A stretch of 64,000 nt of DNA from positions 868,001-932,000 of the forward strand of contig NZ_JAJIRO010000001.1 of the NCBI RefSeq assembly GCF_025717535.1, given 5' to 3'. The notes under the pieces are model-generated. The model was not told the DNA's origin. It did not search any database and was given only the letters and a program-made list of their open reading frames with translations. Shown here piece by piece: positions 9,621-19,392 of the stretch. Position 1 is the stretch's first letter, and every line of letters starts with the position of its first letter. Source of the stretch: Paucibacter sp. Y2R2-4 (GTDB taxonomy: Bacteria; Pseudomonadota; Gammaproteobacteria; Burkholderiales; Burkholderiaceae_C). Position numbers and translations under genes: made by a program.

Positions 9621-12401
9621 TTAGAACTTGTACTGTGCGCTCACATAGAAAGCACGGCCAATCGGGCTGGCATAACGTGGGTCGTAGCCCAACTGGTGGC
9701 TACCGACGTTACGCAACGACAGTGGCGGCTTCATGTCGCCGATATTGGTCACGCCACCCACCAGAGTCAGGCTCTTGTTGAAGGCGTAACGAGTCTGCCA
9801 GTCAAAGGTGTAGTAAGACTTCACCGTCAACTGGGTATCGACGCAATCTCCGGTGTCGACATCGCTCACAGCGCAGTTGTCTTCGTTGTGATGGATGTCC
9901 TTGTAACCGTTACGGTAGTTCCAGTTCAAGGTGTGGCTCCAGGCACCCGAATCCAAGGTGGCCGAAGCATTCATCACATTGCGGAAGCTGACGGCGCTGT
10001 TAGTGCCCCAGTGGTCCATGCTGTCTTCCCACTGATCCGAAGTACCCGGCGTGGTATAGCGCGACTTGACCAGGTAAGTACCAGCCACACGTGTCGTCAA
10101 GCGACCTATCGGCAGGTTGTTACGAAGCACGAAGTTCCAGTCGATACCTTCGTTCTCAATCTGACCGATGTTGATCGGCATCAGCTTGATTGCGACGTAG
10201 GTCTGACCGTTGGAGGCCTTGGTCTTGGTCGTGAACAGATCCAAATACTTGGCAGGATTGTTGATGATCAAGTCTTCGCTGACCGAAGTCACCGCATCCT
10301 TGACCTTCACCGACCAGTAGTCCATGCCCATAGAGAAGTTGTCAGCGGCATCGAACACAAAGCCCAAGGTCCACTGCTTCGACGACTCAGGCTTCAGATC
10401 ACCGTTACCACCTTGGAAGGCTTCCATCTGGCGATCGCAGCCATAGCCCTTAGCGAAGTAGCCCAGCGGGTCATAGGAGGCCTTGAAAGGGCAAGCATAA
10501 GAACCGCCTGTCACGCCAAAGTCAACCAAAGGTTGAGCAATCTGGGACATCGTGGCAACTCGGAAACCTGTGCCGTAGGAGCCACGGGTGACCAGGTTGG
10601 TCAGAGGGCGGTACTTGAAGCTCAACTTGTAAGTCGAAGCCGACTCGGTATTGCCGAACTTCTTGTTGTTCAGCGTGTCATCCACACCCGAAACCGAGTC
10701 ATAGCGGACGGCGCCCGACAGTTCCAATTGCTTGGTCACCGGCAACACCAACTCGGAGAACACACCCCAGTTGGAGCGCTTCAGACCAAATTCGGATTGA
10801 GGATCGTCAAACAGAATTTCCGCATTGGCAACGGCCTGATTGGCGCGCACATCGTAGGAGTTCTTGCGGAAATCAGCACCGACAGCAATCGCTGCAGCGC
10901 CGCCCGACATGGAGAACAACTCACGCGAAGCGCGAGCGTCCACGCCGTACATTTTGATGTCGGTGGTGTTGTAGTTGCCCTTGTACTGGGTGTCGTTCAG
11001 CGCCTGCAACATCTCGGGCGGCATGGTGCCCAGGGTGTATGGGAACGGATCGAACTTCTGCGCCTGGATGGCTGCATTGAACTTATCGGCCAGCGGGAAG
11101 CCGCCTTCATAGTTCTGCAACTGCTTCTGGGTCGAATAAGTCAAAGCGGTATTGAAATCCCAACCCAGCAGCGCACCATCCAAACCGATCACGGCGTGAT
11201 TGGCCTTGGTCTGGTAGTCGTACGCACGGTTGCCCATATCGTACAGACGGTACTTGACGTTGACCGAAGTCACACCGGCCGCCACCTGAGCAGGAGTCAG
11301 GTAAGGCAGGATGTATTTGGTGTAGTACGGGTGGTCGGTCTTCAGGCCGAACTCAGCGGGATACGGCGCAATGCGTGCACGGATATGCGCATCGGTCAAA
11401 GCCAAATCACCGAACAACTTCAGACCGGAACTACCCAGCTTGACTTCACCCGAAGAGAAAAAACTAGTACGTTCTTGCGCCGGGAAGATTTCCACCGAAG
11501 AGGTGTAGTCAAAAATGCACTGGCGACCGCCAACTACGTGAGCGTCTGGGCACTTGCCGTTCTTCTCCAAGTAGGGGTTGAAAGACACCTTGGATGTTTT
11601 GGCAGGATTGTCCGGAGTAGGCGTGCGGTTGTAAGTCACGTCCACGTTTGGCGGCACCGAGCGCGAGGAGCCGTTGAAGAACTCCAAATTGCGACCGTCA
11701 TTGGTGAAATCGATGATACCGGTCTTGGCGAACTCGCGGTCCTTGGCCTTCAACTGGCTGAACTTGTCATAGCTGACAGCAGCAAAGATCGAATAGCCAT
11801 CACGCTCGATATCACCGAAGCCCTTGCTGATGCCCAGGTTGTAGCTTTCGCCACCGGTGTGCTGCGGGCGCTGAAAACGCGCATCAATGGTCAGGGGCGC
11901 CTCACCCTTCTTCAGGATGAAGTTGACCACACCGGCAATCGCGTCAGCGCCATACAGGGCGGATGCACCATCAGTCAGCACTTCGATGCGCTCAACAGCT
12001 GCCAACGGAATGCTGTTCAAGTCAATCGTGGTGCCGGAATTGGAGGGCGCCACGCGACGACCATTCAGCAGCACCAAAGTGTATTGAGCGCCCACGTCGT
12101 GGATCGACGCGGTTGTCACGCCGCCACCGCCGCCACCGACCGAGTCAGCAGCCACTGCAAAACCTTGCATCACAGGCAACTGCTGGATGAAGTCTTGAAC
12201 GGTGGTCACGCCGGACTTGGCGATTTCTTTGGCCGTAAAGGTTTGAACCGGCAGTGCGCCCTCAGCGGCAACCCGCTTGATGGACGAACCCGTGACTTCA
12301 ACACGGTTGAGTTGCTCTTGAGCTTGAGCGCTGGCGGCCAGGAAACTGGCGCTGCCCAGGGCGAGCAATACGCCTGTGCAGACTTTGGACTTCTTGAACA
12401 T
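9621..12401 (-). CDS. TonB-dependent outer-membrane receptor
   Basis: 926-residue outer-membrane receptor that imports a ligand using TonB energy. Signal peptide residues 1-27 (cleavage after SAQAQ), a plug domain (about residues 45-170) with RVEVTGSSI as the TonB-box region, LLNGRRVAPSN and the hallmark RIEVLTDGASALYGADAIAGVVNFILK split over residues 130-165, then a 22-strand barrel ending in the C-terminal Phe (VSAQYKF). The plug type matches receptors common in Xanthomonas, Caulobacter and Roseateles-like bacteria for oligosaccharide or peptide uptake rather than classical siderophore receptors; the ligand is unknown. GGAGTTTCA precedes the ATG. It sits beside its energising tonB operon. 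Confidence 0.93.
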   Translation of the reverse strand: MFKKSKVCTGVLLALGSASFLAASAQAQEQLNRVEVTGSSIKRVAAEGALPVQTFTAKEIAKSGVTTVQDFIQQLPVMQGFAVAADSVGGGGGGVTTASIHDVGAQYTLVLLNGRRVAPSNSGTTIDLNSIPLAAVERIEVLTDGASALYGADAIAGVVNFILKKGEAPLTIDARFQRPQHTGGESYNLGISKGFGDIERDGYSIFAAVSYDKFSQLKAKDREFAKTGIIDFTNDGRNLEFFNGSSRSVPPNVDVTYNRTPTPDNPAKTSKVSFNPYLEKNGKCPDAHVVGGRQCIFDYTSSVEIFPAQERTSFFSSGEVKLGSSGLKLFGDLALTDAHIRARIAPYPAEFGLKTDHPYYTKYILPYLTPAQVAAGVTSVNVKYRLYDMGNRAYDYQTKANHAVIGLDGALLGWDFNTALTYSTQKQLQNYEGGFPLADKFNAAIQAQKFDPFPYTLGTMPPEMLQALNDTQYKGNYNTTDIKMYGVDARASRELFSMSGGAAAIAVGADFRKNSYDVRANQAVANAEILFDDPQSEFGLKRSNWGVFSELVLPVTKQLELSGAVRYDSVSGVDDTLNNKKFGNTESASTYKLSFKYRPLTNLVTRGSYGTGFRVATMSQIAQPLVDFGVTGGSYACPFKASYDPLGYFAKGYGCDRQMEAFQGGNGDLKPESSKQWTLGFVFDAADNFSMGMDYWSVKVKDAVTSVSEDLIINNPAKYLDLFTTKTKASNGQTYVAIKLMPINIGQIENEGIDWNFVLRNNLPIGRLTTRVAGTYLVKSRYTTPGTSDQWEDSMDHWGTNSAVSFRNVMNASATLDSGAWSHTLNWNYRNGYKDIHHNEDNCAVSDVDTGDCVDTQLTVKSYYTFDWQTRYAFNKSLTLVGGVTNIGDMKPPLSLRNVGSHQLGYDPRYASPIGRAFYVSAQYKF

Positions 12402-12759
12402 TGAAACTCCTTCGATGACGGAATCAGTCGATAGACACGGTGCAAGCAGAATTCAGCGACATCCGTTGGTTACGGTTAGCCAATCCCACACTCGCATGAC
12501 GACATTCTTGATGGCGCAGGGCGCTAGCGAGGCTAGGGGAAGTCCTAGCGCTCACTCGGCGCAGCAAGTGCCGATGGTCATGCACACCCTAAAGAAGGAA
12601 TTCCCAAGTCATTGATTTCATGAGGAAAGGCAGACCCTGTTGAAGCGGGCCTTGCGTCCAAGGCATAAGAACAGGTGCCGGGCTCTAATCCGACGAATGT
12701 CATACCTCGTTGCTCAATGGCAACAGCACGGCGGCGCACCTTGATGCGTGGCGTAGTGG
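12402..12759. other. Intergenic region upstream of the TonB-dependent receptor
   Basis: About 360 bases without a gene, containing the receptor promoter region and the 3' side of the peptide transporter operon. The clearest structure is the CTAG-rich inverted repeat at 12521-12551. A small hairpin GTTGC-N6-GCAAC is also visible near 12710. No terminator with a T-run was found for the transporter operon. Confidence 0.6.
12521..12551. promoter_or_regulatory. CTAG-rich inverted repeat upstream of the receptor gene
   Basis: Perfect inverted repeat GCGCTAG (12521-12527) and CTAGCGC (12545-12551) with 17 bases between. Inside it lies a second pair GCTAGG (12532-12537) and CCTAGC (12544-12549). CTAG, usually rare in proteobacterial DNA, occurs three times in 31 bases. 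The site is about 120-150 bases upstream of the receptor ATG, a plausible position for a regulator site, but the binding protein is unknown. Confidence 0.4.
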
Positions 12760-14643
12760 TTAAGTCCCTGAGTGAGGAACCCTGGGGACCGCCTGCAAGA
12801 GTCCGGGCGTGTAAGACTCCTCCGGGCTACGAAGCACGGTTTCGGAAGGCCCGGCCTCCACAATGCGCCCGCCCTGCATCACAGCTACATCGTCTGCCAG
12901 GTACTCCACCACGCCGATGTTGTGCGTGATGAACAAATAGGCCAAGCCCTGCTCTCTTTGCAGCGCTTTGAGCAGGTTGAGGATTTGCGCCTGGACCGAC
13001 ACATCGAGTGCGGAGGTCGGTTCATCACAGACGATCAAGCGAGGCTCGACCGCCAAGGCGCGGGCAATCGCGATACGTTGCCGCTGGCCGCCCGAGAACT
13101 CATGCGGCAGGCGCTGCAAGGCCGCTGTACCGAGCCCGACTTGCTCGAGCAAATGGCCCATTCGGCTCATGCGAGCCCGTGCATCCAGGTCTGGCCGAAG
13201 CGCCAGCAAGCCCTCCTCCAGCAAGTCCTGCACGCGCATGCGGGGGTTCAAAGAGGCAAAGGGGTCTTGAAAAATGATCTGAATCGAGCGGCGCGCCTGC
13301 AGCAGTTGCGCGCCCTGCATCGCCGCCAAATCTTGCCCGTCCAGCAAGACTTGGCCTTGCAGCAGAGCCTTGCCGCGCAAGAGTTGCAGCACGGCCTTGC
13401 CGATACTGCTTTTGCCGCAACCCGATTCGCCGACCAAGGCCAAGGTGCGCCCCGCCGCCAGGCTGAAGGACACACCATCCACGGCCTTGAAAACCGCAGG
13501 CGCAGCTTTCGAGAACAGCTTACGGCGCAAGGGGTAGTGCACGGACAGCCCGTTGACCTCCAACAAGGGCGCTGCGCCTAGCGGGCTTTCGACTGGGGCC
13601 TGCGCAGACTTCAAATCCGCCGCTACGTTCGGAGCGAATGCATTGCTAGCTGGCTGGGTGGGCTGTGAGGGCTGTGAGGGCTGTGAGTACAGCAGGCACC
13701 GCACCTGATGGTTTGCTGGCCTCTGGGCGGGAGTCATCAACTCAGGCGCGAGCACCGTACATTGCAGCATCACTCGGTCACAGCGCGCTGCGAATCGGCA
13801 GCCTTGAAACTCTGTCGAAAGCGGTGGCACGCTGCCCGCAATGGCCGCCAAAGGTGCATCTCGCTTGGCGGCACTGGGCAGGGCTTGCAGCAGCATGCGA
13901 GCGTAAGGGTGCAAAGGCGCGGCAAAGAAGTCGGCGGCAGCGGCCGTTTCAACAATTTGGCCGGCATACATCAGCGCCACTTGATGCGCCATGCCTGCCA
14001 CCACGCCCAGGTCATGGGTGATCAGCAAAATGCCCAGACCACGTTCGCGCTGCAAATCCTTCAGCAAGGCAAGAATCTGCGCCTGCACCGTCACATCGAG
14101 TGCGGTGGTGGGCTCATCGGCAATCAAATAGTCGGGCTCGCCTGCCAGCGTCATCGCGATCATCACCCGCTGCTTTTGGCCGCCACTCATTTGAAAGGGG
14201 TAGTCGTCCACGCGCCGCGCCGGCTCTGGAATGCCGACGCGCGCCAGCCACTCGATGGCCCGCTCGCGAGCTGCCGCGCCACGCAAGGCGGTATGCGTCT
14301 CAATCGCTTCGACGATCTGATCGCCCACACGCATGACCGGGTTCAAAGACGTCGCGGGCTCTTGAAAAATCAAGCCGATGCGCCCTCCCCGTACTGCACG
14401 CATCTGCGCCTCGGGCAGACCGAAGACATCGACGCCATCCAGTTGCAGGCGCCCCGCCGTCACGCGCCCGCCCTGCGGCAACAAGCGCATCAACGCCAGC
14501 GCCGTCATGCTTTTGCCGCAACCGGACTCACCGACGAGCGCAAAAGTTTCACCGCGTTTCAGCGCCAGGGCGATGCCATCAATGGCGCGGACCAAGCCGG
14601 CCTCGGTTTCCAGACTGACTTTGAGCTGATCAAGCTGCAGCAT
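12760..14643 (-). CDS. Fused double ATP-binding subunit of a peptide ABC transporter (YejF-like)
   Basis: 627-residue protein with two complete ABC ATPase modules in one chain, as in YejF. Module 1 (about residues 1-270): Walker A GESGCGKS, signature MSGGQKQR, Walker [14 protein letters not shown], and the oligopeptide-type tail CRFAARC. Module 2 (about residues 345-620): [16 protein letters not shown] and CDEPTSALD. The modules are joined by a linker containing Ser-Gln-Pro repeats encoded by a 9-bp tandem repeat (13661-13687). It energises import through the permeases encoded at 14650-17161. Last gene of the operon; 6 bases separate it from the upstream permease gene. Confidence 0.94.
   Translation of the reverse strand: MLQLDQLKVSLETEAGLVRAIDGIALALKRGETFALVGESGCGKSMTALALMRLLPQGGRVTAGRLQLDGVDVFGLPEAQMRAVRGGRIGLIFQEPATSLNPVMRVGDQIVEAIETHTALRGAAARERAIEWLARVGIPEPARRVDDYPFQMSGGQKQRVMIAMTLAGEPDYLIADEPTTALDVTVQAQILALLKDLQRERGLGILLITHDLGVVAGMAHQVALMYAGQIVETAAAADFFAAPLHPYARMLLQALPSAAKRDAPLAAIAGSVPPLSTEFQGCRFAARCDRVMLQCTVLAPELMTPAQRPANHQVRCLLYSQPSQPSQPTQPASNAFAPNVAADLKSAQAPVESPLGAAPLLEVNGLSVHYPLRRKLFSKAAPAVFKAVDGVSFSLAAGRTLALVGESGCGKSSIGKAVLQLLRGKALLQGQVLLDGQDLAAMQGAQLLQARRSIQIIFQDPFASLNPRMRVQDLLEEGLLALRPDLDARARMSRMGHLLEQVGLGTAALQRLPHEFSGGQRQRIAIARALAVEPRLIVCDEPTSALDVSVQAQILNLLKALQREQGLAYLFITHNIGVVEYLADDVAVMQGGRIVEAGPSETVLRSPEESYTPGLLQAVPRVPHSGT
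13661..13687 (-). repeat. 9-bp tandem repeat in the inter-domain linker
   Basis: Three perfect copies of GGCTGTGAG (plus-strand reading). They encode Ser-Gln-Pro triplets in the linker between the two ATPase modules. Copy-number change would keep the frame and vary linker length. Confidence 0.9.
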
Positions 14644-14649
14644 GGCGCT

Positions 14650-16152
14650 TCAGGCCTCGCTCTTGATGGATTTGGGCGCCATCGTCCGCAAGCGGCGCGC
14701 GCGCGGATCAAAAGCATCGCGCACCGCATCGGCGAACAAATTGGCAGCCAGCACCAAGGCCAGCATACAGACGAAAGCGGCGCAGAAGTTCCACCACACC
14801 AGCGGGTCGCGCGACATTTCCGTGCGCGCCAAATTGATCATGCTGCCAAAGCTGTTCATGCTGGGGTCCACGCCGACGCCCACATAGGTGAGCACCGCCT
14901 CGTAAAGAATCAGCTCCGAAAAACTCAAGACCACCGAGATCAGAACCAGGTGCATCACATTGGGCACGATGTGGCGGGCCATGATGCGCAACGGGCTGAC
15001 GCCAAAAGCCGTGGCCGCTTGGACATAGTCCAACTCACGCAGCTTCAGGGTCTCCGCCCGCACCAGGCGACACAGTCCGGCCCAGCCGGTCACGCCCAGA
15101 ATCAAGCAGAGCATGAAGACCTTCAGGTCCGCGCGCTCCACGCCGGTTTCAAAAATCTCCGGGTTCTTGTCCAGAAACACTTGCACCATCAGCACGCAGG
15201 CCGCAATCAAGAGCACATTGGGCACCGAACTCAGCGTCGTATAGAAGTACTGAATCAGCTCATCCACCCAGCCCCCGAAGTAGCCCGCGGCCACACCCAA
15301 GATCAGGGCAAAAGGCAAGGTCGCCAGCGTGGACAAGGCGCCGATCACAAAAGCGGTGCGCACGCTTTTCAGGGTTTGGTAGAGCACATCATTGCCGGTA
15401 CGGTCGGTCCCGAGCACATGGTAGTGGTCCATCAAGGCCGCAACAGGGCCACAGACAAGGGCCATAACAGCGAAGGTCAGCAGCAAAGCGCGCCAAGGGT
15501 AATGGGTGCGGTCTGCCACCAAGTCACCCCAAGCGCGCCGCAATCCTCCATGCGAGGCCGCCAAACCGCGAGCCAGCAAGAGTGCACTCACGGTGACGAG
15601 CAGAAAAGCCCAGGCAAGCCCTGCCCCTGCGCGGCGAGTCACATCCCCAGCCCAGTCTTGCTCGGGCTGACTCAAATGCGCGCCGCCATGGGCCAGACGA
15701 GGGAATGCGCGGCTGTTGTCTGCCGCACCCTCGGCTTTGCCTGCATTCCCGGCATCGGGTGCGGGCCCCTTGCTGAAAGCTTGGTAAGCCAGCGGCGCGG
15801 AATAGCTGACTTCGCGCATAAGCATCTGGCGCGACAAAAGCAGGTCCAATACGGACAAAGTGCGTGTGTCGAACACAGGCTGCGCCTCGATTGCCTGAAC
15901 CTCATCTGCCGCCACTGAAGTTGGTGCGGCCGCTGCTAACTGGCTGCGCAGATGCACGCTGTCCAACATCGTCAGCACGAGAAAAAAGGCCAAGACCAAA
16001 CCACTGCTGGCGGCCATGGGCTCACGCAAGACCTTGGCCCAGTTGGCTCGCAAATGGGCATGCCGACGAATTCGCCAGCCGTAAGCGCAGAGCCCGAACA
16101 GCAAACCCCAAAGGGCCGCGTCCGTCCACAACAGCACCAGTTTGAAAGCCAT
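14650..16152 (-). CDS. Peptide ABC transporter permease (YejE-like) with enlarged N-terminal region
   Basis: 500-residue inner-membrane permease, against about 340 for E. coli YejE. Helices at about residues 8-25 and 49-66 are followed by a hydrophilic stretch of roughly 105 residues, then a further pair of helices near 178-195 and 220-240. The MetI-type permease domain fills the C-terminal half, containing HVLGTDRTGNDVLYQ and the coupling EAA-like loop TAFGVSPLRIMARHIVPN. The long N-terminal hydrophilic insert is unusual. The gene lies 25 bases after the YejB-like permease and 6 bases before the ATPase gene. Confidence 0.9.
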   Translation of the reverse strand: MAFKLVLLWTDAALWGLLFGLCAYGWRIRRHAHLRANWAKVLREPMAASSGLVLAFFLVLTMLDSVHLRSQLAAAAPTSVAADEVQAIEAQPVFDTRTLSVLDLLLSRQMLMREVSYSAPLAYQAFSKGPAPDAGNAGKAEGAADNSRAFPRLAHGGAHLSQPEQDWAGDVTRRAGAGLAWAFLLVTVSALLLARGLAASHGGLRRAWGDLVADRTHYPWRALLLTFAVMALVCGPVAALMDHYHVLGTDRTGNDVLYQTLKSVRTAFVIGALSTLATLPFALILGVAAGYFGGWVDELIQYFYTTLSSVPNVLLIAACVLMVQVFLDKNPEIFETGVERADLKVFMLCLILGVTGWAGLCRLVRAETLKLRELDYVQAATAFGVSPLRIMARHIVPNVMHLVLISVVLSFSELILYEAVLTYVGVGVDPSMNSFGSMINLARTEMSRDPLVWWNFCAAFVCMLALVLAANLFADAVRDAFDPRARRLRTMAPKSIKSEA

Positions 16153-16177
16153 GCCTGTGCGTCCCTCGGTGAATCAA

Positions 16178-17161
16178 TCAGCCCAGGCGCACACGTGGGT
16201 CCACCCAGGTGTAGGCCAGGTCGATCAACACATTGCTGGCGATAAAAAGCATGGCGCCCAAGAAGACCATGCTTCGCACGATGGCGAAGTCTTGGCCGCT
16301 GATGGCCTCGATGGTGAAGGCGCCCAAACCAGGAATGCCAAAAAAGCTCTCAAACACCAAGCTACCCATGAAGACATAGGGCAGATAACTGCCGGCACTG
16401 GTCAGGATAGGAATCCAGGCATTGCGCAAGACATGGCGGAGCAAGACGCGCTGCTCGCTCAGCCCTTTGGCTCGGGCGGTTCGCACATAGTCGCGCCCGG
16501 CCTCTTCCAAGAGCATGGCGCGGTACAGGCGCGCCTCGCCCCCTAAACGCGACAAGACCGACAAGATGACCGGCAGCAACAAGAAGCGAATCGCATCCAG
16601 CCCTTCCGCGTAGCCATTCATCGGCACCAAACGCAAGACGCGTGAGAAAAAAAACTGGCCGACGATGATGTAAAACAGACTCGAGATCGACAGCATCAGC
16701 ACGCACAAGACCACGCCCCAGAAGTCGATCGCCGAATTGCGAAAGAACACCAAGAGCAAGGCAAGCGCAATGCTCACCAGCATTTGCAGCAGGAAGAGCG
16801 GCAGCGCCAGTTGCAGGCTGACGAGCATGCGCGTTTTGATTTCATGGCCAATCTGAACCGCTTGGCGGGCATCCGAGCGGCCAAAGTCAAACAGCATCAG
16901 CGACACCGATCGCTCCCACAAAATCGTGTGCGTGAGTTTGTCCGTGCCCGAGGCATGTGCGTCCCAGACCAGCGGCTTGTTATAGCCGCGCTCGGTCTTC
17001 CATTGCTCAATCTGGGCCTGGCTGACCCGCTTGCCGCCGATGTTCAGGCGCGCCATATCGTCCGGCGTGTTGACGGTGAAGAACAAAAAAAAGGTCAAGA
17101 CATTGACCCCGATCAGGATCAAGAGGCCATAGCCCAAGCGGCGCAAGAAGTAGGCCATCAT
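16178..17161 (-). CDS. Peptide ABC transporter permease (YejB-like)
   Basis: 327-residue inner-membrane permease of the DppB/YejB type. The start at 17161 is chosen because it overlaps the stop of the binding-protein gene (ATGA) and gives the typical N-terminus MMAYFLRRLGYGLLILIGVN with a first helix; longer frames only add residues encoded in the upstream gene. The C-terminal MetI domain includes the coupling loop TARAKGLSEQRVLLRHVLRN and ends with DLAYTWVDPRVRLG. It pairs with the YejE-like subunit to form the membrane channel. Confidence 0.92.
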   Translation of the reverse strand: MMAYFLRRLGYGLLILIGVNVLTFFLFFTVNTPDDMARLNIGGKRVSQAQIEQWKTERGYNKPLVWDAHASGTDKLTHTILWERSVSLMLFDFGRSDARQAVQIGHEIKTRMLVSLQLALPLFLLQMLVSIALALLLVFFRNSAIDFWGVVLCVLMLSISSLFYIIVGQFFFSRVLRLVPMNGYAEGLDAIRFLLLPVILSVLSRLGGEARLYRAMLLEEAGRDYVRTARAKGLSEQRVLLRHVLRNAWIPILTSAGSYLPYVFMGSLVFESFFGIPGLGAFTIEAISGQDFAIVRSMVFLGAMLFIASNVLIDLAYTWVDPRVRLG

Positions 17162-19392
17162 GGCGCGCCCTTCTCCGGCTGATAGCCCGGTGCCTGGGCC
17201 TGCTCGCGCAGCGCAAATGCGTGACGAGTGCGCCAGACGATCAAGCCGCTGCCCAGGGCCAAAAGTAGCAGGGGCCACCAGATCGGGTGATTCCAGTCAC
17301 TGATCTTGCGGCTGCGCTGCTTCGCATCAAGGCGGGCATAGCGCAGCACATCGCGCACCACGATGCTGGGCTTGCCGTTGTAGACCCAGGGCTGGTAAGC
17401 CATGCCCACAAAAGGCCAAAAGCCCCAGGACCAGGGCGCGTCCTCGCGCACGATGCTGACCATTTGATCGATGACCCGCTGCTTCTCGGGGCCGTCGTCC
17501 AGCGTCTGCAAGCGACGATACAAGTCGTCATACGCGGGGTTCTCGTAGTTGGCGGCGTTCTCGCCCTCAAACTTGGACTTGGCATTCGGCCCATAAAGCA
17601 AGAAGAGGAAATTCTCGGCGTCCGGGTAGTCCGCGAACCAGCCCCACCAAAACACCTGATGCTTGCCCTTCAAGACCTTTTCTTGAAACTGGTTGAAGTC
17701 GGTGGCACGCACCTCCAACTGCACGCCCAGCTTGGCGAACTGACGCGCCATCCAATCGGTTTCGGCCTTCAACTCCGGACGCATCACACGCTGATAGTCA
17801 TAGTTCAGCACCAGCGGCTTGCCGGTTTTGGCGTCGCGCCCATCCGGGTAGCCGGCTTCGACCATCAAGGCCCGAGCCTGCTCAATGCTGCGCCGCTGCA
17901 GCTTGCCGGCCACCCATTCATGGGTAAGCGGATTGAATTGACCGGCCTGACCTTCGCGCGAACCGAACACGCCCGGTGGCACCGGGCCATGCGCGGCCAC
18001 GCCGCCCTTGCTGCGAAAAATCTGGCCATAGCCCTCTTCCCAATCGATGGCGATGGACAGGGCTTGCCGCAGCTTGCGGTTGCGCTTTTGCTGCTCGGGC
18101 GTGTCACCACGCCCCACCACCGGATCGAGCCAGTTGAAGCCGATGTACCAGCTGCTGATGTCCACATCGATGGGAAACTTATAGCCTCGCTCGTCAAACT
18201 GACGCGCGACTTCAGCGGAGTCGCTCTTGTCGACCAAGAACTCGACGCCCCAGTCGGTGCGGTCTATCTCTGGCATGTCCAGATAGCCCTGCTTGAAGAG
18301 CTCTTTGCGCGCGCCCCCCTCCTTCACCAAGTTGGCAACGATCTTGTCCACAAAAGGCAGGCGCTTGCCGCAGTCTTCCAACAGACCCTGGGCGCGATCG
18401 GACGCCGCGCCCTCGCAAGGGTAGAGATCTTCCCGATAGTTTGGATTGCGGCTCATCACATGACGCCTATCCTGCACGTACTCGGTCATCATGAAGGGGC
18501 CCGTCCCCACCGGCCATTGGTTCCAGCCCAGGCCGGCCTCGTTCATGCCGGTCTGCGCATAAAAAGCATCCACCTCCCAAGGCACAGGCGCCAGAAAGGT
18601 CATGGCCATCCAGTACTGCCACTGCGGATACTTGCCCTTGATGCGAATGCGCAGCAGGTGCCTATTGACGGCCTCGGCGCCGCTCAAGGGCCAGCGGCGC
18701 AAGTCCAGAAAAGGCTTGTCCGGCAGGTTCTCGGGCAGGCCGGCCATCAGCTTGGCGTTCTCGGCCCTTAGCAGTTCGCCGTATTCCTTCAGGCCCAGCA
18801 CATGCTCAGAAAAAAGCGCGAAGAGTGGCGCTTCCAGACGCGGCGACGCATGGCGCTTGAGGGCGAAAACAAAGTCCTCCGCCACCAACTCGCGGCTGCC
18901 TCGCTCAGCAAAGTCCAAGGGGGAGTGCTTGGCCGCGATTTGCTGAGGCGTCAGCGCGTGATAGAGCAACTGCCCTTTCGCGTCGCGCGCAAAAGCCGGG
19001 TGCGGCGCATACCGCAGACCCGGGCGCAGCGGAATTTCATAGACGCTTTGCGCAATCAAGGCCGGCGCGGCATCGTCGGCCAAACGCCGGCCTTGGGCAT
19101 CGAGGTAATAGGGCCGCACCACCGCAGCGGCGGCGCGCGGCGTCAGCTGGTAGGGCCGCTTCAGATAGTGATAGCTGTAGAGCGGCTCGTAGATATGAAA
19201 GGCATAGGCCGCCTCCGGTGCGCTATACGAGGAGGTCGGATCCAGATAGCGCGGCGAGCGCTCATCAAAAGCAGTAAAGAGCGTGTTCTCGCCCTCGGCA
19301 CCGGCCGGGTGCGGGCTGTTATTGCAAGCGCCCAGCGCCAGCAAGAAGAGAAAAAAAAGGCCGCGAAGCGCAGCCTGTAGATCAAAGCCCAT
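17158..19392 (-). CDS. Peptide-type ABC transporter substrate-binding lipoprotein with C-terminal membrane anchor
   Basis: 744-residue extracytoplasmic solute-binding protein, family 5 (YejA/OppA-like). Lipoprotein signal with lipobox LALGAC (Cys23), then the binding domain with IYEPLYSY, KDKF-region equivalents, and IDWEEGYGQIFRSKGGVA. Near the C-terminus is a clear membrane helix (PLLLLALGSGLIVWR, about residues 700-716) followed by a short basic tail, which is unusual for a binding protein and suggests it is fixed in the inner membrane at both ends. Start overlaps the LD-carboxypeptidase stop (TGATG); stop overlaps the YejB-like start (ATGA). Confidence 0.9.
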   Translation of the reverse strand: MGFDLQAALRGLFFLFLLALGACNNSPHPAGAEGENTLFTAFDERSPRYLDPTSSYSAPEAAYAFHIYEPLYSYHYLKRPYQLTPRAAAAVVRPYYLDAQGRRLADDAAPALIAQSVYEIPLRPGLRYAPHPAFARDAKGQLLYHALTPQQIAAKHSPLDFAERGSRELVAEDFVFALKRHASPRLEAPLFALFSEHVLGLKEYGELLRAENAKLMAGLPENLPDKPFLDLRRWPLSGAEAVNRHLLRIRIKGKYPQWQYWMAMTFLAPVPWEVDAFYAQTGMNEAGLGWNQWPVGTGPFMMTEYVQDRRHVMSRNPNYREDLYPCEGAASDRAQGLLEDCGKRLPFVDKIVANLVKEGGARKELFKQGYLDMPEIDRTDWGVEFLVDKSDSAEVARQFDERGYKFPIDVDISSWYIGFNWLDPVVGRGDTPEQQKRNRKLRQALSIAIDWEEGYGQIFRSKGGVAAHGPVPPGVFGSREGQAGQFNPLTHEWVAGKLQRRSIEQARALMVEAGYPDGRDAKTGKPLVLNYDYQRVMRPELKAETDWMARQFAKLGVQLEVRATDFNQFQEKVLKGKHQVFWWGWFADYPDAENFLFLLYGPNAKSKFEGENAANYENPAYDDLYRRLQTLDDGPEKQRVIDQMVSIVREDAPWSWGFWPFVGMAYQPWVYNGKPSIVVRDVLRYARLDAKQRSRKISDWNHPIWWPLLLLALGSGLIVWRTRHAFALREQAQAPGYQPEKGAP

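Noticed and set aside
9696-12404. 902-codon open frame antisense to the TonB-dependent receptor
   Set aside because: Long antisense frames are common in GC-rich genes; the sense frame has clear receptor motifs, a signal peptide and a ribosome binding site, the antisense none.
13708-15918. 736-codon plus-strand frame opposite the transporter genes
   Set aside because: Shadow of the ATPase and permease genes, rich in His/Gln/Arg as typical of antisense GC-rich frames.
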